Shown here one piece after another: positions 34,951-44,196 of a stretch of 64,000 nt of DNA. The stretch comes from an uncultured Alphaproteobacteria bacterium (lineage in GTDB: Bacteria > Pseudomonadota > Alphaproteobacteria > GCA-2731375): the NCBI GenBank assembly GCA_951812805.1, contig CATOSZ010000004.1:281495-345494 (forward strand), in the 5' to 3' direction. The translations under genes were made by a program, and so were the position numbers. A model generated the notes under the pieces. The model was not told the origin of the DNA and made no database searches. It worked only from the letters and a program-made list of their open reading frames with translations. Each line of letters opens with the position of its first letter. The first letter of the stretch is position 1.

Positions 34951-36222
34951 ATGAAGCTCATGTGGTTCCACCTGATGCCCTATACGGAATTGCCCGACGA
35001 TTTCCGGGAGAAACACCAATCCGTGTGGGTCGACATCCATCCCGAGCTGTTCGACCCGGAACGTGCGCATGAGATGTACAACGAGTTCATGGACGAGCTC
35101 GAGTTCGCCTCCGAGATGGGCTTTGACGCCATCTGCGTGAACGAGCATCACAACAACGGCTATGGGCTTATGCCCTCGCCGAACCTAATCGCCTCCTCGC
35201 TCGCCCGGCGCACGCGCGATACCGCGCTTTGCGTCATGGGCAACAGCCTGGCGCTCTATAACCCGCCGGTCCGCGTCGCCGAGGAATTCGCGATGATCGA
35301 CTGCATTTCGGGCGGACGGCTGATCGCCGGCTTCCCGGTCGGCAGCCCGATGGACACCTGCTACGCCTACGGCCAGAATCCGAGCCTGCTGCGCGACCGC
35401 TATCACGAGGCGCACGACATGGTCATCCGCGCCTGGACCGAAGACGCGCCCTTCGCCTTCAACGGCCGCTTCAACCAGCAACGTTACGTCAACATCTGGC
35501 CGCGGCCGGTACAAAAGCCGCACCCGCCCGTCTGGGTACCGGGCGGCGGCTCGATCGAGACCTGGCAGTGGTGCGCGGCGATGGACTACGTCTACTGCTA
35601 TCTCTCCTACTACGGCTACAAGGCCGGGCGGCGCACCATGCTCGGCTTCTGGGACGAGATGGACAAACTCGGCAAGGATCGCAATCCGTTCCGCGCCGGC
35701 TTCTTGCAATTCGTCGGCGTCGCCGAGACACGGGAGGAGGCGCTGAAGCTGTATCGCGAGCCGGCGGAATATTTCTATGGCCGCTGCCTGCACGTCAGCC
35801 CGAAATTCGCCAGCCCGCCCGGCTACATGACCGAAGCGACGATCCGCGCCAAGGTCGAAAGCCAGGTCGCCGCCGCCGCCGGAAAGGCGATACAGCGGGC
35901 CAACCTTGCGACCGAGTTCGAGCATATCCTCGACGAAGGCTACGTCATCGTCGGCACGCCGGACGAGGTCGCCGAGAAGCTTCGGGAGATCGCCAAGGAG
36001 TTCAATCTCGGCAACCTGATGATGCTTCTCCAGTTCGGCAACATGAGCAAGGACCTGGCGCAGTACAACACCGAGCTGTTCGCCAAGCAGGTCATGCCGC
36101 AACTGAAAGACCTCTGGGAGGACGAGTGGGAGCATCTGGCCTGGCCGCAGCAAATGGACGCGGCCAAGCGCGTCGCACCCCGCGACATCGGCGCCACCCG
36201 GCTGGCGGACGCGGCGGAGTAG
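34951..36222 (+). CDS. LLM-class flavin-dependent oxidoreductase, 423 aa
   Basis: A luciferase-like (bacterial bioluminescence family) monooxygenase that uses reduced FMN. The TIM-barrel landmarks are LEFASEMGFDAICVNEHHNN, followed by NSLALYNPPVRVAEEFAMID and GRLIAGFPVGSPMDT; the region PHPPVWVPGGGSIETWQW is the usual phosphate-binding side. ATG 34951 with GGAGG upstream is chosen over 34933. The flavin reductase partner is not in the window. A short open frame follows 18 bp downstream. Confidence 0.92.
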   Translation: MKLMWFHLMPYTELPDDFREKHQSVWVDIHPELFDPERAHEMYNEFMDELEFASEMGFDAICVNEHHNNGYGLMPSPNLIASSLARRTRDTALCVMGNSLALYNPPVRVAEEFAMIDCISGGRLIAGFPVGSPMDTCYAYGQNPSLLRDRYHEAHDMVIRAWTEDAPFAFNGRFNQQRYVNIWPRPVQKPHPPVWVPGGGSIETWQWCAAMDYVYCYLSYYGYKAGRRTMLGFWDEMDKLGKDRNPFRAGFLQFVGVAETREEALKLYREPAEYFYGRCLHVSPKFASPPGYMTEATIRAKVESQVAAAAGKAIQRANLATEFEHILDEGYVIVGTPDEVAEKLREIAKEFNLGNLMMLLQFGNMSKDLAQYNTELFAKQVMPQLKDLWEDEWEHLAWPQQMDAAKRVAPRDIGATRLADAAE

Positions 36223-36240
36223 CGCCGGCGGCTGACGATC

Positions 36241-36438
36241 ATGCCCAAGGACAAAGATCACGGCACCTCGGCGCCCGTACCGAAACGGACCCTGTTGGAC
36301 GTACTTGCGACATTCGAGCCGCTCGACGAGGAATTCCCTCACATCGAGGATCTGGAGCTCGACGAAATCGATCTGCAAACAAAGGAACGGGCGCCCCGAA
36401 GCGGAAAAAGATCCAGCCGCTCCGAACTTGGAGACTAA
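36241..36438 (+). CDS. small acidic protein, possibly VapB-type antitoxin-like, 65 aa
   Basis: A short protein starting MPKDKDHGTSAPVPKRTLLD and continuing with LDVLATFEPLDEEFPHIEDL. This EPLDEEFP pattern resembles the C-terminal tail of some AbrB/VapB-type antitoxins that wrap around PIN toxins, but no DNA-binding fold and no PIN-domain gene are next to it. The last four bases overlap the convergent GST gene. It may be a remnant or a real orphan. Identification is from memory of motif style only. Confidence 0.45.
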   Translation: MPKDKDHGTSAPVPKRTLLDVLATFEPLDEEFPHIEDLELDEIDLQTKERAPRSGKRSSRSELGD

Positions 36439-37208
36439 TCAGGATCCGCCATCGCCTCGGCGACGGAGCGGTCGGTGTCTTCCTGGTAGCCGCCGATTTC
36501 GGCCCGCGTCCATGACGGGCGGGCGGTGAGCCGGGCCCACCATTCGGCCGTGCGCGGTTGCAGGTGGCCGGGGCGTTCTTCTTCGAAGCGCACGACATAG
36601 GGGGCGGCGGCGAGGTCGGCGAGGGTCAATCGGTCGCCCATCAGCCAGGGACCGCCACGGGCCGCGAGGTAATCCTCGATCTGCCCGCACATGTCTTCCA
36701 GGATATCGAGGGCGGCATCGATCTCCTCCCGGGTGAAGGGATTGCGGGCCATGCGATACCAGAGCTGGCGGCGCCCTTCCGTCGGGATCGCGGCGAGACG
36801 GCGTTCGAGCTCGGCGTCCGACCACTTTTCGGCGATCGGCTGCATGGTGCGCGACCAGTTCGGTTTCTGCACCGCCGGCAGGCAGACGTCGTCGACAAAT
36901 TTCGACCAGCGCCGCACCTCGTGCCGGTCGGCCGGATCCACCGGCATCAGCGGGGGCTCGGGCACCGCTTCGTCGAGAAATTCGTTGATCAGGTTGCTTT
37001 CGACCAAGGCCGTTCCGCCGACCAGCAGGCAGGGCACGATGCCGTTCGCGTTCAAGGCCTTGTACCAGGGCTGGTGATGCTGGAAACGGCGGAGGTCGAG
37101 GATGCGCCCCTCGTAGTCGAGGCCCTTCTCGGCGAGGCAGAGCCGGACCTTGCGCGAGGCGCTGGACGACCAGGCATGATAGAGCAGCAACGGGCCGAGC
37201 GACGCCAT
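36435..37208 (-). CDS. glutathione S-transferase family protein, 257 aa
   Basis: N-terminal thioredoxin-like domain (LLLYHAWSSSASRKVRLCLA; NGIVPCLLVGGTALVESNLI with the cis-Pro and the Glu-Ser that bind glutathione) and C-terminal all-helical domain (GDRLTLADLAAAPYVVRFEE). ATG 37208 overlaps the nadE stop by one base (TGATG), so its translation is coupled to nadE. Role: conjugation or reductive detoxification of unknown substrate, possibly maleylacetoacetate-like isomerisation given the catabolic setting. Confidence 0.9.
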   Translation of the reverse strand: MASLGPLLLYHAWSSSASRKVRLCLAEKGLDYEGRILDLRRFQHHQPWYKALNANGIVPCLLVGGTALVESNLINEFLDEAVPEPPLMPVDPADRHEVRRWSKFVDDVCLPAVQKPNWSRTMQPIAEKWSDAELERRLAAIPTEGRRQLWYRMARNPFTREEIDAALDILEDMCGQIEDYLAARGGPWLMGDRLTLADLAAAPYVVRFEEERPGHLQPRTAEWWARLTARPSWTRAEIGGYQEDTDRSVAEAMADPD

Positions 37209-38866
37209 CACCGCGCGTCCCGGAAGCCGTTGGTGATCGGATAGCGCCGGTCGCGGCCGAAGGCGCGCTGGGTGATCTTGACGCCCGGCGGGGCCTGGCG
37301 GCGCTTGTATTCCGCGATGTAGAGCAAGTGCTCGATCCGTTTCACGGTCTCGGCCGTATGACCGCGGGCCAAGATCTCCTCGAAGGCGAGTTCCCGCTCG
37401 ACCAGGCTTTCGAGGATGTCGTCCAGCGCCTCGTAAGGTGGCAGGGAATCCTCGTCCTTCTGGTCCGGGCGCAGTTCCGCCGAGGGTGGCTTGACCAGGA
37501 TGTTCTCCGGCATGGCGCGCCCCTCGGGGCCGAGCGCGCCCGCGGGTCGGTCCTGGTTGCGCCAGGCCGACAGCTCGAACACCGTGGTCTTGTAGACGTC
37601 CTTCAAGACCGAATAGCCACCGGCCATGTCACCGTAGATGGTGGCGTAGCCGACGCTCATCTCCGACTTGTTGCCGGTGGTCAGCACCATGTGCCCGAAC
37701 TTGTTGGAAAGCGCCATCAAGGTGATCGCCCGGCTGCGCGATTGCAGGTTCTCTTCCGTGATGTCGCGCGCCCGGTCGGCGAAGACGGGTGCCAACGTCT
37801 CCTCGAAGGCCAGCACGGCCGGCGCGATCGAGACGTCGTCGAGGCGCACCCCCAACAGGCGTGCGCATTCGGCCGCGTCCTCCAGGCTCTCGTCGCTGGT
37901 GAAGACGGAGGGCATCATCACGCACCAGACCCGGTCCGGGCCCAGCGCGTCGACCGCCACGGCGGCGCTGAGCGCGGAATCGATGCCGCCCGAAAGCCCG
38001 ATGATGACGCCGGGAAAGCGGTTCTTGTTTACGTAGTCCCGCAAGCCCAGGGTCATGGCTTGATAGATCGCCTCCAACCCTTCCGTCGGCTGATCGCGCC
38101 GCTCGACCTCGCAGCGCCAGCCGGCCGGCCCCCGGGTCCACACGGTGAGCGCGGCGGCGCTCTCGAAGTAGGGCAACTGCACGGCCAGCTCGCCGCCGGG
38201 ATTGATGACGAAGGAGCCGCCGTCGAACACCAACTCGTCCTGGCCGCCGACCTGATTCAGATAGGCGAGCGGCAGGTCGAAGGCGGCGACGCGCGAGATC
38301 GCCAGGTTCAGGCGTATGTCCGGTTTCATCCGGTCGAAGGGCGAGCCGTTCGGGACCAGGATCAGCTCCGCCCCGGTCTCGGCCAAACACTCCAGCACAT
38401 CCTCGGTCCAGATGTCCTCGCAGATCGGCACGCCGATGCGCACGCCCCGGAAGCTCACCGGTCCCGGCAACTCGCCCGGCTGGAAGACCCGTTTCTCGTC
38501 GAAGACGTTATAATTCGGCAGATCGCATTTGGCACGAACGGCCTGGATCTCGCCCGCATCCAGCAGCAGCACGGCGTTGTGCAGCTTGCCGTCGACCCGC
38601 CAGGGCGTCGGCAGCAACAGGGCCGGCCCGCCGTCGGCGGTTTCCCGCGCGAGCGCCAGCGCCGTCTCCTCCAGCTCGTCCTGGAAGGCGGGCTTGAGCA
38701 CCAGATCCTCCGGCGGATAGCCGGAGAGCATGAGCTCGGAAAACACGACGAGGTCGGCGCGGCCGGAAAAATCGGCGCGGACCTGGCGGACAATCTCGGC
38801 GTTGCCGGCGACGTCGCCGACGGTCGGATTGCACTGCGCGAGGGCAATGGCGAGGCGGTCTGTCAT
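37208..38866 (-). CDS. nadE: glutamine-dependent NAD+ synthase, 552 aa
   Basis: Last step of NAD synthesis: amidation of nicotinic acid adenine dinucleotide with glutamine nitrogen. N-terminal nitrilase-type glutaminase domain with Glu in VFSELMLSGYPPEDL, the Lys in VRAKCDLPNYNVFDE and the Cys in VPICEDIW; C-terminal ammonia-using synthetase with P-loop VIIGLSGGIDSALSAAVA and the GNKSEMSVGYATIYGD region. Length matches the two-domain bacterial form. GST is coupled downstream. Confidence 0.96.
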   Translation of the reverse strand: MTDRLAIALAQCNPTVGDVAGNAEIVRQVRADFSGRADLVVFSELMLSGYPPEDLVLKPAFQDELEETALALARETADGGPALLLPTPWRVDGKLHNAVLLLDAGEIQAVRAKCDLPNYNVFDEKRVFQPGELPGPVSFRGVRIGVPICEDIWTEDVLECLAETGAELILVPNGSPFDRMKPDIRLNLAISRVAAFDLPLAYLNQVGGQDELVFDGGSFVINPGGELAVQLPYFESAAALTVWTRGPAGWRCEVERRDQPTEGLEAIYQAMTLGLRDYVNKNRFPGVIIGLSGGIDSALSAAVAVDALGPDRVWCVMMPSVFTSDESLEDAAECARLLGVRLDDVSIAPAVLAFEETLAPVFADRARDITEENLQSRSRAITLMALSNKFGHMVLTTGNKSEMSVGYATIYGDMAGGYSVLKDVYKTTVFELSAWRNQDRPAGALGPEGRAMPENILVKPPSAELRPDQKDEDSLPPYEALDDILESLVERELAFEEILARGHTAETVKRIEHLLYIAEYKRRQAPPGVKITQRAFGRDRRYPITNGFRDAR

Positions 38867-38955
38867 GCCCGCTTCTTACCGGCAGGCGACGACGCGCACA
38901 ATAGCCCGCCGCGCCCGTCCGGCATCACGATCACAGGTCGGAAACCGCCGTACCC

Positions 38956-39369
38956 TCAGGCCCAGCCGAGCTGTACCAAGGCCTGCCCGTCGTTCCAGGT
39001 CTTCGTCAAATGGCGGATCTTGTCGCCCTCGAATTCCATGACATAGACGTAGTCGGAGGCAACACTCTTGCCGGTCGGCGCCACGGGGCCACCGTCGCCC
39101 GAATGCGTGCCGTGGAAAACCGCCGCCGCGACGACCGCACCGCGCGCCTCGTCGGTCGCGAAGGCCTTCAGTTCATAGCGGCCGTCTGGGATCGGCCCCA
39201 GCAGGCCCTTCATCCATTCCGAATAAGCCTCGATCGTGCCGACCTCGGCCAAAGCGCCGGCCTGACAGGAAAAGCTGGCGCCCGGTTGGCACCACGCCTG
39301 ACAGGCCTCCCAGCCTTTGCCCGCCTCGCACGCCTCGAAAAACTCACGTGCCGTATCACCAATCGCCAT
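38956..39369 (-). CDS. SnoaL/NTF2-like protein, 137 aa
   Basis: A small alpha+beta cone-fold protein. The N-terminal helix AREFFEACEAGKGWEACQAW and the later strands DYVYVMEFEGDKIRHLTKTW match SnoaL/NTF2-like folds, used as cyclases, isomerases or binding modules. Six or more conserved-looking aromatic residues line the pocket, but catalytic residues are not certain. ATG 39369 has GGAGG eight bases upstream. It lies 89 bp before nadE on the same strand and may share its transcript. Confidence 0.8.
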   Translation of the reverse strand: MAIGDTAREFFEACEAGKGWEACQAWCQPGASFSCQAGALAEVGTIEAYSEWMKGLLGPIPDGRYELKAFATDEARGAVVAAAVFHGTHSGDGGPVAPTGKSVASDYVYVMEFEGDKIRHLTKTWNDGQALVQLGWA

Positions 39370-39486
39370 CGTTCAGGTCCTCCCCCTCGTTTTTCTTTGC
39401 CCCCGGCACCGCAGGGGGCCACAAAGAGGCCTTATATAGGACAATTCACTATCCGGCGCGACCACGATTTGTCGGGCAGGCGGAAT

Positions 39487-40437
39487 TCAGGACAACAGAT
39501 CCCGGCAGGCATCGACGATGCCCTCGGCGCTCATCCCGTATTTCTCGCGCACCTTGTCGGTCGGACCAACCACCGCGAACTCGTCCGGCATGCCGACGAA
39601 GCGCATCGCCGTCGGCCGCGTCGTCGCCAGCAACTCCGCGACCGCGCCACCGAGGCCGCCGGTCAGGTGGTGTTCCTCGGCCGTGACGATGCCCTGGGTT
39701 TCGGCGGCCGCGGCCAGCACGGCCTCGCGGTCGAGAGGCTTGATCGTCGCCATGTTCAGGATCCGGACCGAGACCCCCGCCTCGCCGAGGGTTTCCGCCG
39801 CGGCCAGCGCCGGCGCCACCAGGGCGCCGCAGGCGATCACGGTGACGTCGCTGCCGGCCCGCAGCTCGTCCGCCCGGCCCAGCCGGAAGAGCGCGTCGGC
39901 GGGCGTTACCTCGGGCTCGAGCATGCGGCCGCCGAGGCGGACGTAGACCGGCCCGTCGATGTCGTCCGTCGCGAGCGTCGCCTGCCAGGCCTGGTTGGCG
40001 TCCGCCGGCACGATCACGGTCATGCCGGGAAAACTCCGCAGCACGGCCAGGTCCTCCAGCGCATGGTGCGTGCCGCCGGAGACGCCCAGCACCACGCCGC
40101 TCGCCGCGGCCCCGATCACCACCCGCTGGTTGGCATAGGCGACGTCGTTGCGCAGCTGCTCCATCGAACGCGCGGTGATGAAGGGGGCATAGCCGCAGAC
40201 GAAGGGCCGCATTCCCGTCGTCGCCAGGCCGGAGGCGACGCCCATCGCGTTCTGCTCGGCGATCCCGGCCTCGATCACCCGCTCCGGCAGGCGGGCCTTC
40301 ATGTCGCGAATGCCGATGAGGTCGAGCGTATCGGCGGAAATCGCGACGACGCGGGGATCCGCCTCGGCAAGCGCCGTCACCGCCAGGCCGAAGGCGAGGC
40401 GGGACTGGTTCTGATGGGCTTCGGGCGCAGCGCTCAT
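39487..40437 (-). CDS. transketolase C-terminal subunit, 316 aa
   Basis: The pyrimidine-binding and C-terminal domains of a two-piece transketolase. The catalytic Glu region VIEAGIAEQNAMGVASGL matches the TPP pyrimidine site; KPLDREAVLAAAAETQGIVTAEEHH is the C-terminal domain. ATG 40437 overlaps the N-subunit stop (ATGA). It must assemble with the product of 40434-41267. Split transketolases serve special carbon-skeleton transfers, for example in pentose or apulose use, rather than the main pentose-phosphate route; the exact substrate is open. Confidence 0.92.
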   Translation of the reverse strand: MSAAPEAHQNQSRLAFGLAVTALAEADPRVVAISADTLDLIGIRDMKARLPERVIEAGIAEQNAMGVASGLATTGMRPFVCGYAPFITARSMEQLRNDVAYANQRVVIGAAASGVVLGVSGGTHHALEDLAVLRSFPGMTVIVPADANQAWQATLATDDIDGPVYVRLGGRMLEPEVTPADALFRLGRADELRAGSDVTVIACGALVAPALAAAETLGEAGVSVRILNMATIKPLDREAVLAAAAETQGIVTAEEHHLTGGLGGAVAELLATTRPTAMRFVGMPDEFAVVGPTDKVREKYGMSAEGIVDACRDLLS

Positions 40438-41267
40438 GACGGCTCCCCCAGTTCGGCCAGGGCCTCGGCATAGACCTCGTCGGTGACCATGTTCATGTGC
40501 CAGGTGTAGGTGTCTTCCGCGAAGCCGACGCCCTTGCCCTTCACGGTGTGCGCGACGAGGAGCGAGGGCTTCTCGGCGACGAACGGCAAGGCGTCCAGGG
40601 CGTCGATGATCTGTTCCATGTCGTGGCCGTCGATCTCGCGCACCTCCCAGCCGAAGGCGCGCCATTTGTCCGCCAACGGCTCCAGCCCCAGCAACGTGCC
40701 CACATGATCGCTCTGCTGCACCTTGTTGTAGTCGACGATCGCCGTCAGCTCAGCGAGCCGCAGATGCGCCGCGTGCATGGCCGCTTCCCAGTTCGAGCCT
40801 TCCTGCAGCTCGCCGTCGCCCAGCATGACGATGGTGCGGAACTCCTTGGCCTGGAGGCGGGCGCCGAGCGCCATGCCGAGGCCGATGGAAAGCCCGTGGC
40901 CGAGGCCGCCGGTGCTCATCTCGACGCCGGGGCATTTGATGTCGGGATGCATGCCGAGCAGGCTTTCGAAGCCATAGAAGGTGTCGAGCTCGTCCTCGGG
41001 AAAGAAGCCGGCCCGCGCCAGCGCCGCGACCAGGCCGCCGTTCGCATGCCCCTTGGAGAGCACGAAGCGGTCCCGGTCCGGCCAGTCCGGCTCCGCCGGG
41101 CGCAGCCTCAGATGATGAAAATACAGGGCCGAGAGCATATCGGCGGCGGACGAGGAGCCACCGACATGGCCCGATCCGCCGTTGTGAAAGGCGCGCCACA
41201 GCCCGCGACGGATCATCACCGCTTCGTCGCGAAGCCGCTTCAACAAGGCATCCCGGTTGCTGGACAT
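40434..41267 (-). CDS. transketolase N-terminal subunit, 277 aa
   Basis: The thiamine diphosphate (pyrophosphate-binding) half. GHVGGSSSAADMLSALYFHH and SKGHANGGLVAALA give the substrate and TPP contacts, and GDGELQEGSNWEAAMHAAH leading to IVDYN is the GDG-N metal/TPP motif. ATG 41267 is chosen from the family's usual beginning (MSSNRDALLKRLRDEAVMIR) and a GGGGAGGGG-rich upstream; the frame is open to 41501. It is divergent from the caspase-like gene with 142 bp between. Confidence 0.93.
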   Translation of the reverse strand: MSSNRDALLKRLRDEAVMIRRGLWRAFHNGGSGHVGGSSSAADMLSALYFHHLRLRPAEPDWPDRDRFVLSKGHANGGLVAALARAGFFPEDELDTFYGFESLLGMHPDIKCPGVEMSTGGLGHGLSIGLGMALGARLQAKEFRTIVMLGDGELQEGSNWEAAMHAAHLRLAELTAIVDYNKVQQSDHVGTLLGLEPLADKWRAFGWEVREIDGHDMEQIIDALDALPFVAEKPSLLVAHTVKGKGVGFAEDTYTWHMNMVTDEVYAEALAELGEPS

Positions 41268-42652
41268 GCGTCCCCTCCCCCTTTTCGCCCGCCATGGGCG
41301 CGGCGGATCATCGACCGAATGGCAGGTCACGGCAAGTCCCGCCGAAAAACCTGTCGACATGCCATCGCCGGGCGCGAATAGTATCGGCCCATCGAGTTTC
41401 GAGGATGCGATGTCACGGCTTTTCCCGTCCCTCTGCCTGGTTCTGATCCTGGCCTGTGGCCCGGCGCAGGCGGCGGAGCGGCTGGCGCTGGTGATCGGCA
41501 ACGCGGCTTACCGGACCATTCCGGCGCTGCGCAATCCGACCCATGACGCAACGCTGGTGGCCAAGGCGCTGGAGGCGCGAGACTTCGAGGTCACGCTCGC
41601 CGTCGACCTCGATCAGTCGGGCCTGTTGCGGGCCTTGCGCGGCTTTCGCCGCCGCCTCGACGCCGCCGGGCCGGACGCCACCGCGCTCTTTTACTTCGCC
41701 GGCCACGGCGTCCAGGTCGACAACCGGAACTACCTGATCCCGCTCGGCGCCGGGATCGAGGATCTGGCGGACGTCCCGCTCGCCGGTGTCGACGCCGGCT
41801 TGATCCTGAAGACCCTGGGCGACGCGGGAAAGCGCGTGAACATCGTCATTCTGGACGCCTGCCGCAACAATCCGTTCGCCGCCCGGACCGGCGAGGCGTT
41901 CAACGGGCTGGCGCGCATGGCGCTCGCCCGCCACAGCTACATGATCTTTTCGACCTTCGCCGGCGCCGCGGCCCGGGACGGCGCGGGCGACAACAGCCCC
42001 TTCGCCGCCGCGCTCACGGACGCCATCGCCGCGCCCGGCCTCGACCTCGAGGCGGCGGCGAAGCAGATCCGCCTCGACGTCGCCAAGCGAACCGGCGGGA
42101 CGCAGATCCCGGAAACCTGGTCCTCGCTGGAAGACGCCTTCAGCTTCGATCCCCATCCAGCGGATCCGGCCGCGGACCGGGAAGCGGCGTTCTGGCATTC
42201 GATCGAGGCGACCACCCACCGCGAGGAGTACGAGGCCTACCTTTCCAAGTATCCGAACGGGACCTTCGCCGAGCTGGCCCGCCAGCGCATCCGCGACGCC
42301 GCGCCGGCACGAATCGCGTCCGAGTGGCCGGCCGCCAGCTTTCCCGACTTCTGGCCGCCGATCGGCGGGCGGATCGCGCGGTGTACGGGTGAGATCGAAC
42401 TCCTGCCGAAATGGACGACGATGCTTAGCCGCTATCGCCGCCAGCGCCGTGCCGTCGAGGCCGGGCGGCGGAACTCGTTCCACGATGTCGCCGCGGTCCG
42501 GGAGTGGCGCACCCTCACCACCCTGCTTGCCGACGTGCCCTGGCGCCGACAGCTCGAGCAGGTCAACGGCTTCGTCAACGCGGTCGCACACCGCCGCGAC
42601 CACGAGCATTGGGGCATGCGGGACCGCTGGACGACGCCGTTCGAATTCCTAG

Positions 42653-44196
42653 CAGCCTGTCGGACTCGGGCATGCAAGGATTGGTAAGATTGGCTTGGCG
42701 GGCGTCGATGTCATGGATTTACCCCCATGAAGTTGCGAACGCGGGTTGGCCCGCCCGTTCAGGCGTGGCTGAGGACGAACATCCGCTTGATGTTCCAGGA
42801 GAGCGTGGCCAAGGTCCATTCCCCCTTCGCCTTGTCGAGGCCGCGCAGGCTGAACTGACGCAAGCCCATCACCGATTTGATGATGCCGAACACCGGCTCC
42901 GGCGTCTGCTTGCGAAGCGCGTAGAGCGCCCGGCCCTCGGGTGTGGCCAGGCGATGGCACATCGCCTCGAGCGGCGTCGGATCCTCGGGCGCTGGCGGCG
43001 CCTCGGCGAAGCGGTCCCGCCAGGAAAGATGGTGGTGCTCCCGGCCGAGCGCGATCAGCGGCGCGATCTCCGCTTCCCCGCAGGCCTCGACGTTGGCCTG
43101 GCTGAAGTAGCCGCTGTCCGCCAACAGGGTCTCGACCTCGCCAAGCCCGTCCGGCAGGCCGGCGAGTGCTTCGAGCGTCGGTTCGATCTGCTGCTTGTCG
43201 TTCGCCGCCTGCACCACGTCGGCGCTGACCACCAGCAGGCTGCCGGCGGCCACCGCAGCCTGGGCGTTGTAGCACTGCTCGAAGCCGCCGCCGGCCACCG
43301 GCATGATGCGCGAGTCCGGGTCCGTCAGGTTGACCTGGTCCTTCGCCCGTGGCCCCGGCTCCGGCGGCTTCGGTGGCCGCCCGCCCGGCTTGCGGCCGGT
43401 CCGCGTTTCCTTCGCCTCGCGGGCTGCCAGCTTCTCTTCGTACTCCGCCTGCTCCCGCGCATGACGCTCGGCCGCCCGCGCCTCGATCTCCGCCTTCGCC
43501 GCGGCGATCGCCGCCAGCCGGTCCTCGCGCCGTGCCAGCTCCTCCGGCACGCTCATGCCGTCGGGAACCTCGGACCGGTCCGCCGCTTCCGCCAACGCCA
43601 TCAACTCCGCCACCTCGGCCCGCAGCCGGGCTTCGATCTCGCCCGCACGCTGCCACGACAGGGCGCTGTGCCGGCTCGCGTCGGCATGGATCTTCGTCCC
43701 GTCCAGCGCCACCGTGCCCAGTTGCAGCATGCCGGCCTGCCGCGCCAGCAGCAGAACCTGCACGAACAGCCCCTCGATCAGCGGCAGGAAGCGACGGCGG
43801 AACGTGGCGATCGTGTCGTGGTCGGGGTGGTCGTTTGCCGCGATGAAGCGGAAGGCCACCGAATCATAGCTCGCCCGCTCCAGCTTCCGGCTGGAATGCA
43901 CCCCCGTCGCGTAGCCGTAGATCAGCAGGCCCAGCAGGACGCTCGGGTGATGCGCCGCCGAGCCCGAACCACGATAGGCCTTCACGAACGCAGAGAGATC
44001 CAGCTGCTCCAGCACATCGACCACGAAGCGCGCCAGATGACGATCAGGCAGCCATTCGTCCACCGAAGGCGGCAGAAGATAGCTGGTCTCCCGGTCAACC
44101 TGTCGAAAGTTGCTCATCACAAAATCACCGCGCAGGAGAGAATCAGACCGTGACAGTGAATCTCATCTCGAAACTCGGCTCAAGTCCGACAGGCTG
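42653..44196 (-). mobile_element. IS1182-family insertion sequence, copy A (1544 bp)
   Basis: Perfect 14-bp terminal inverted repeats, CAGCCTGTCGGACT at the left end and its complement at the right, extended by four imperfect bases. The element is flanked by CTAG on both sides (42649-42652 and 44197-44200), a palindromic 4-bp duplication. One transposase gene reads on the minus strand. Copy B (62439-63982) has the same length, opposite orientation and, as far as I can see, one different base (C at 43212 versus the equivalent site 63423). Confidence 0.95.
42759..44117 (-). CDS. IS1182-family transposase, copy A, 452 aa
   Basis: A DDE transposase with the N-terminal InsH-type domain (LPDRHLARFVVDVLEQLDLS; HPSVLLGLLIYGYATGVHSS), first Asp in TVALDGTKIHADASRH, second in LLADSGYFSQANVEA, and the Glu region in KQTPEPVFGIIKSVMGLRQF. 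A long charged coiled-coil-like stretch (about 150-260) separates the N-terminal and catalytic parts, as usual for the family. ATG 44117 is used; GTG 44120 is an alternative. The protein is identical to copy B. Confidence 0.93.
   Translation of the reverse strand: MSNFRQVDRETSYLLPPSVDEWLPDRHLARFVVDVLEQLDLSAFVKAYRGSGSAAHHPSVLLGLLIYGYATGVHSSRKLERASYDSVAFRFIAANDHPDHDTIATFRRRFLPLIEGLFVQVLLLARQAGMLQLGTVALDGTKIHADASRHSALSWQRAGEIEARLRAEVAELMALAEAADRSEVPDGMSVPEELARREDRLAAIAAAKAEIEARAAERHAREQAEYEEKLAAREAKETRTGRKPGGRPPKPPEPGPRAKDQVNLTDPDSRIMPVAGGGFEQCYNAQAAVAAGSLLVVSADVVQAANDKQQIEPTLEALAGLPDGLGEVETLLADSGYFSQANVEACGEAEIAPLIALGREHHHLSWRDRFAEAPPAPEDPTPLEAMCHRLATPEGRALYALRKQTPEPVFGIIKSVMGLRQFSLRGLDKAKGEWTLATLSWNIKRMFVLSHA

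Noticed and set aside
39395..39440. GCCCCC/GGGGGC hairpin as terminator of the transketolase operon
   Set aside because: No T run follows the stem on either strand; on the minus strand it is followed by A-rich sequence.
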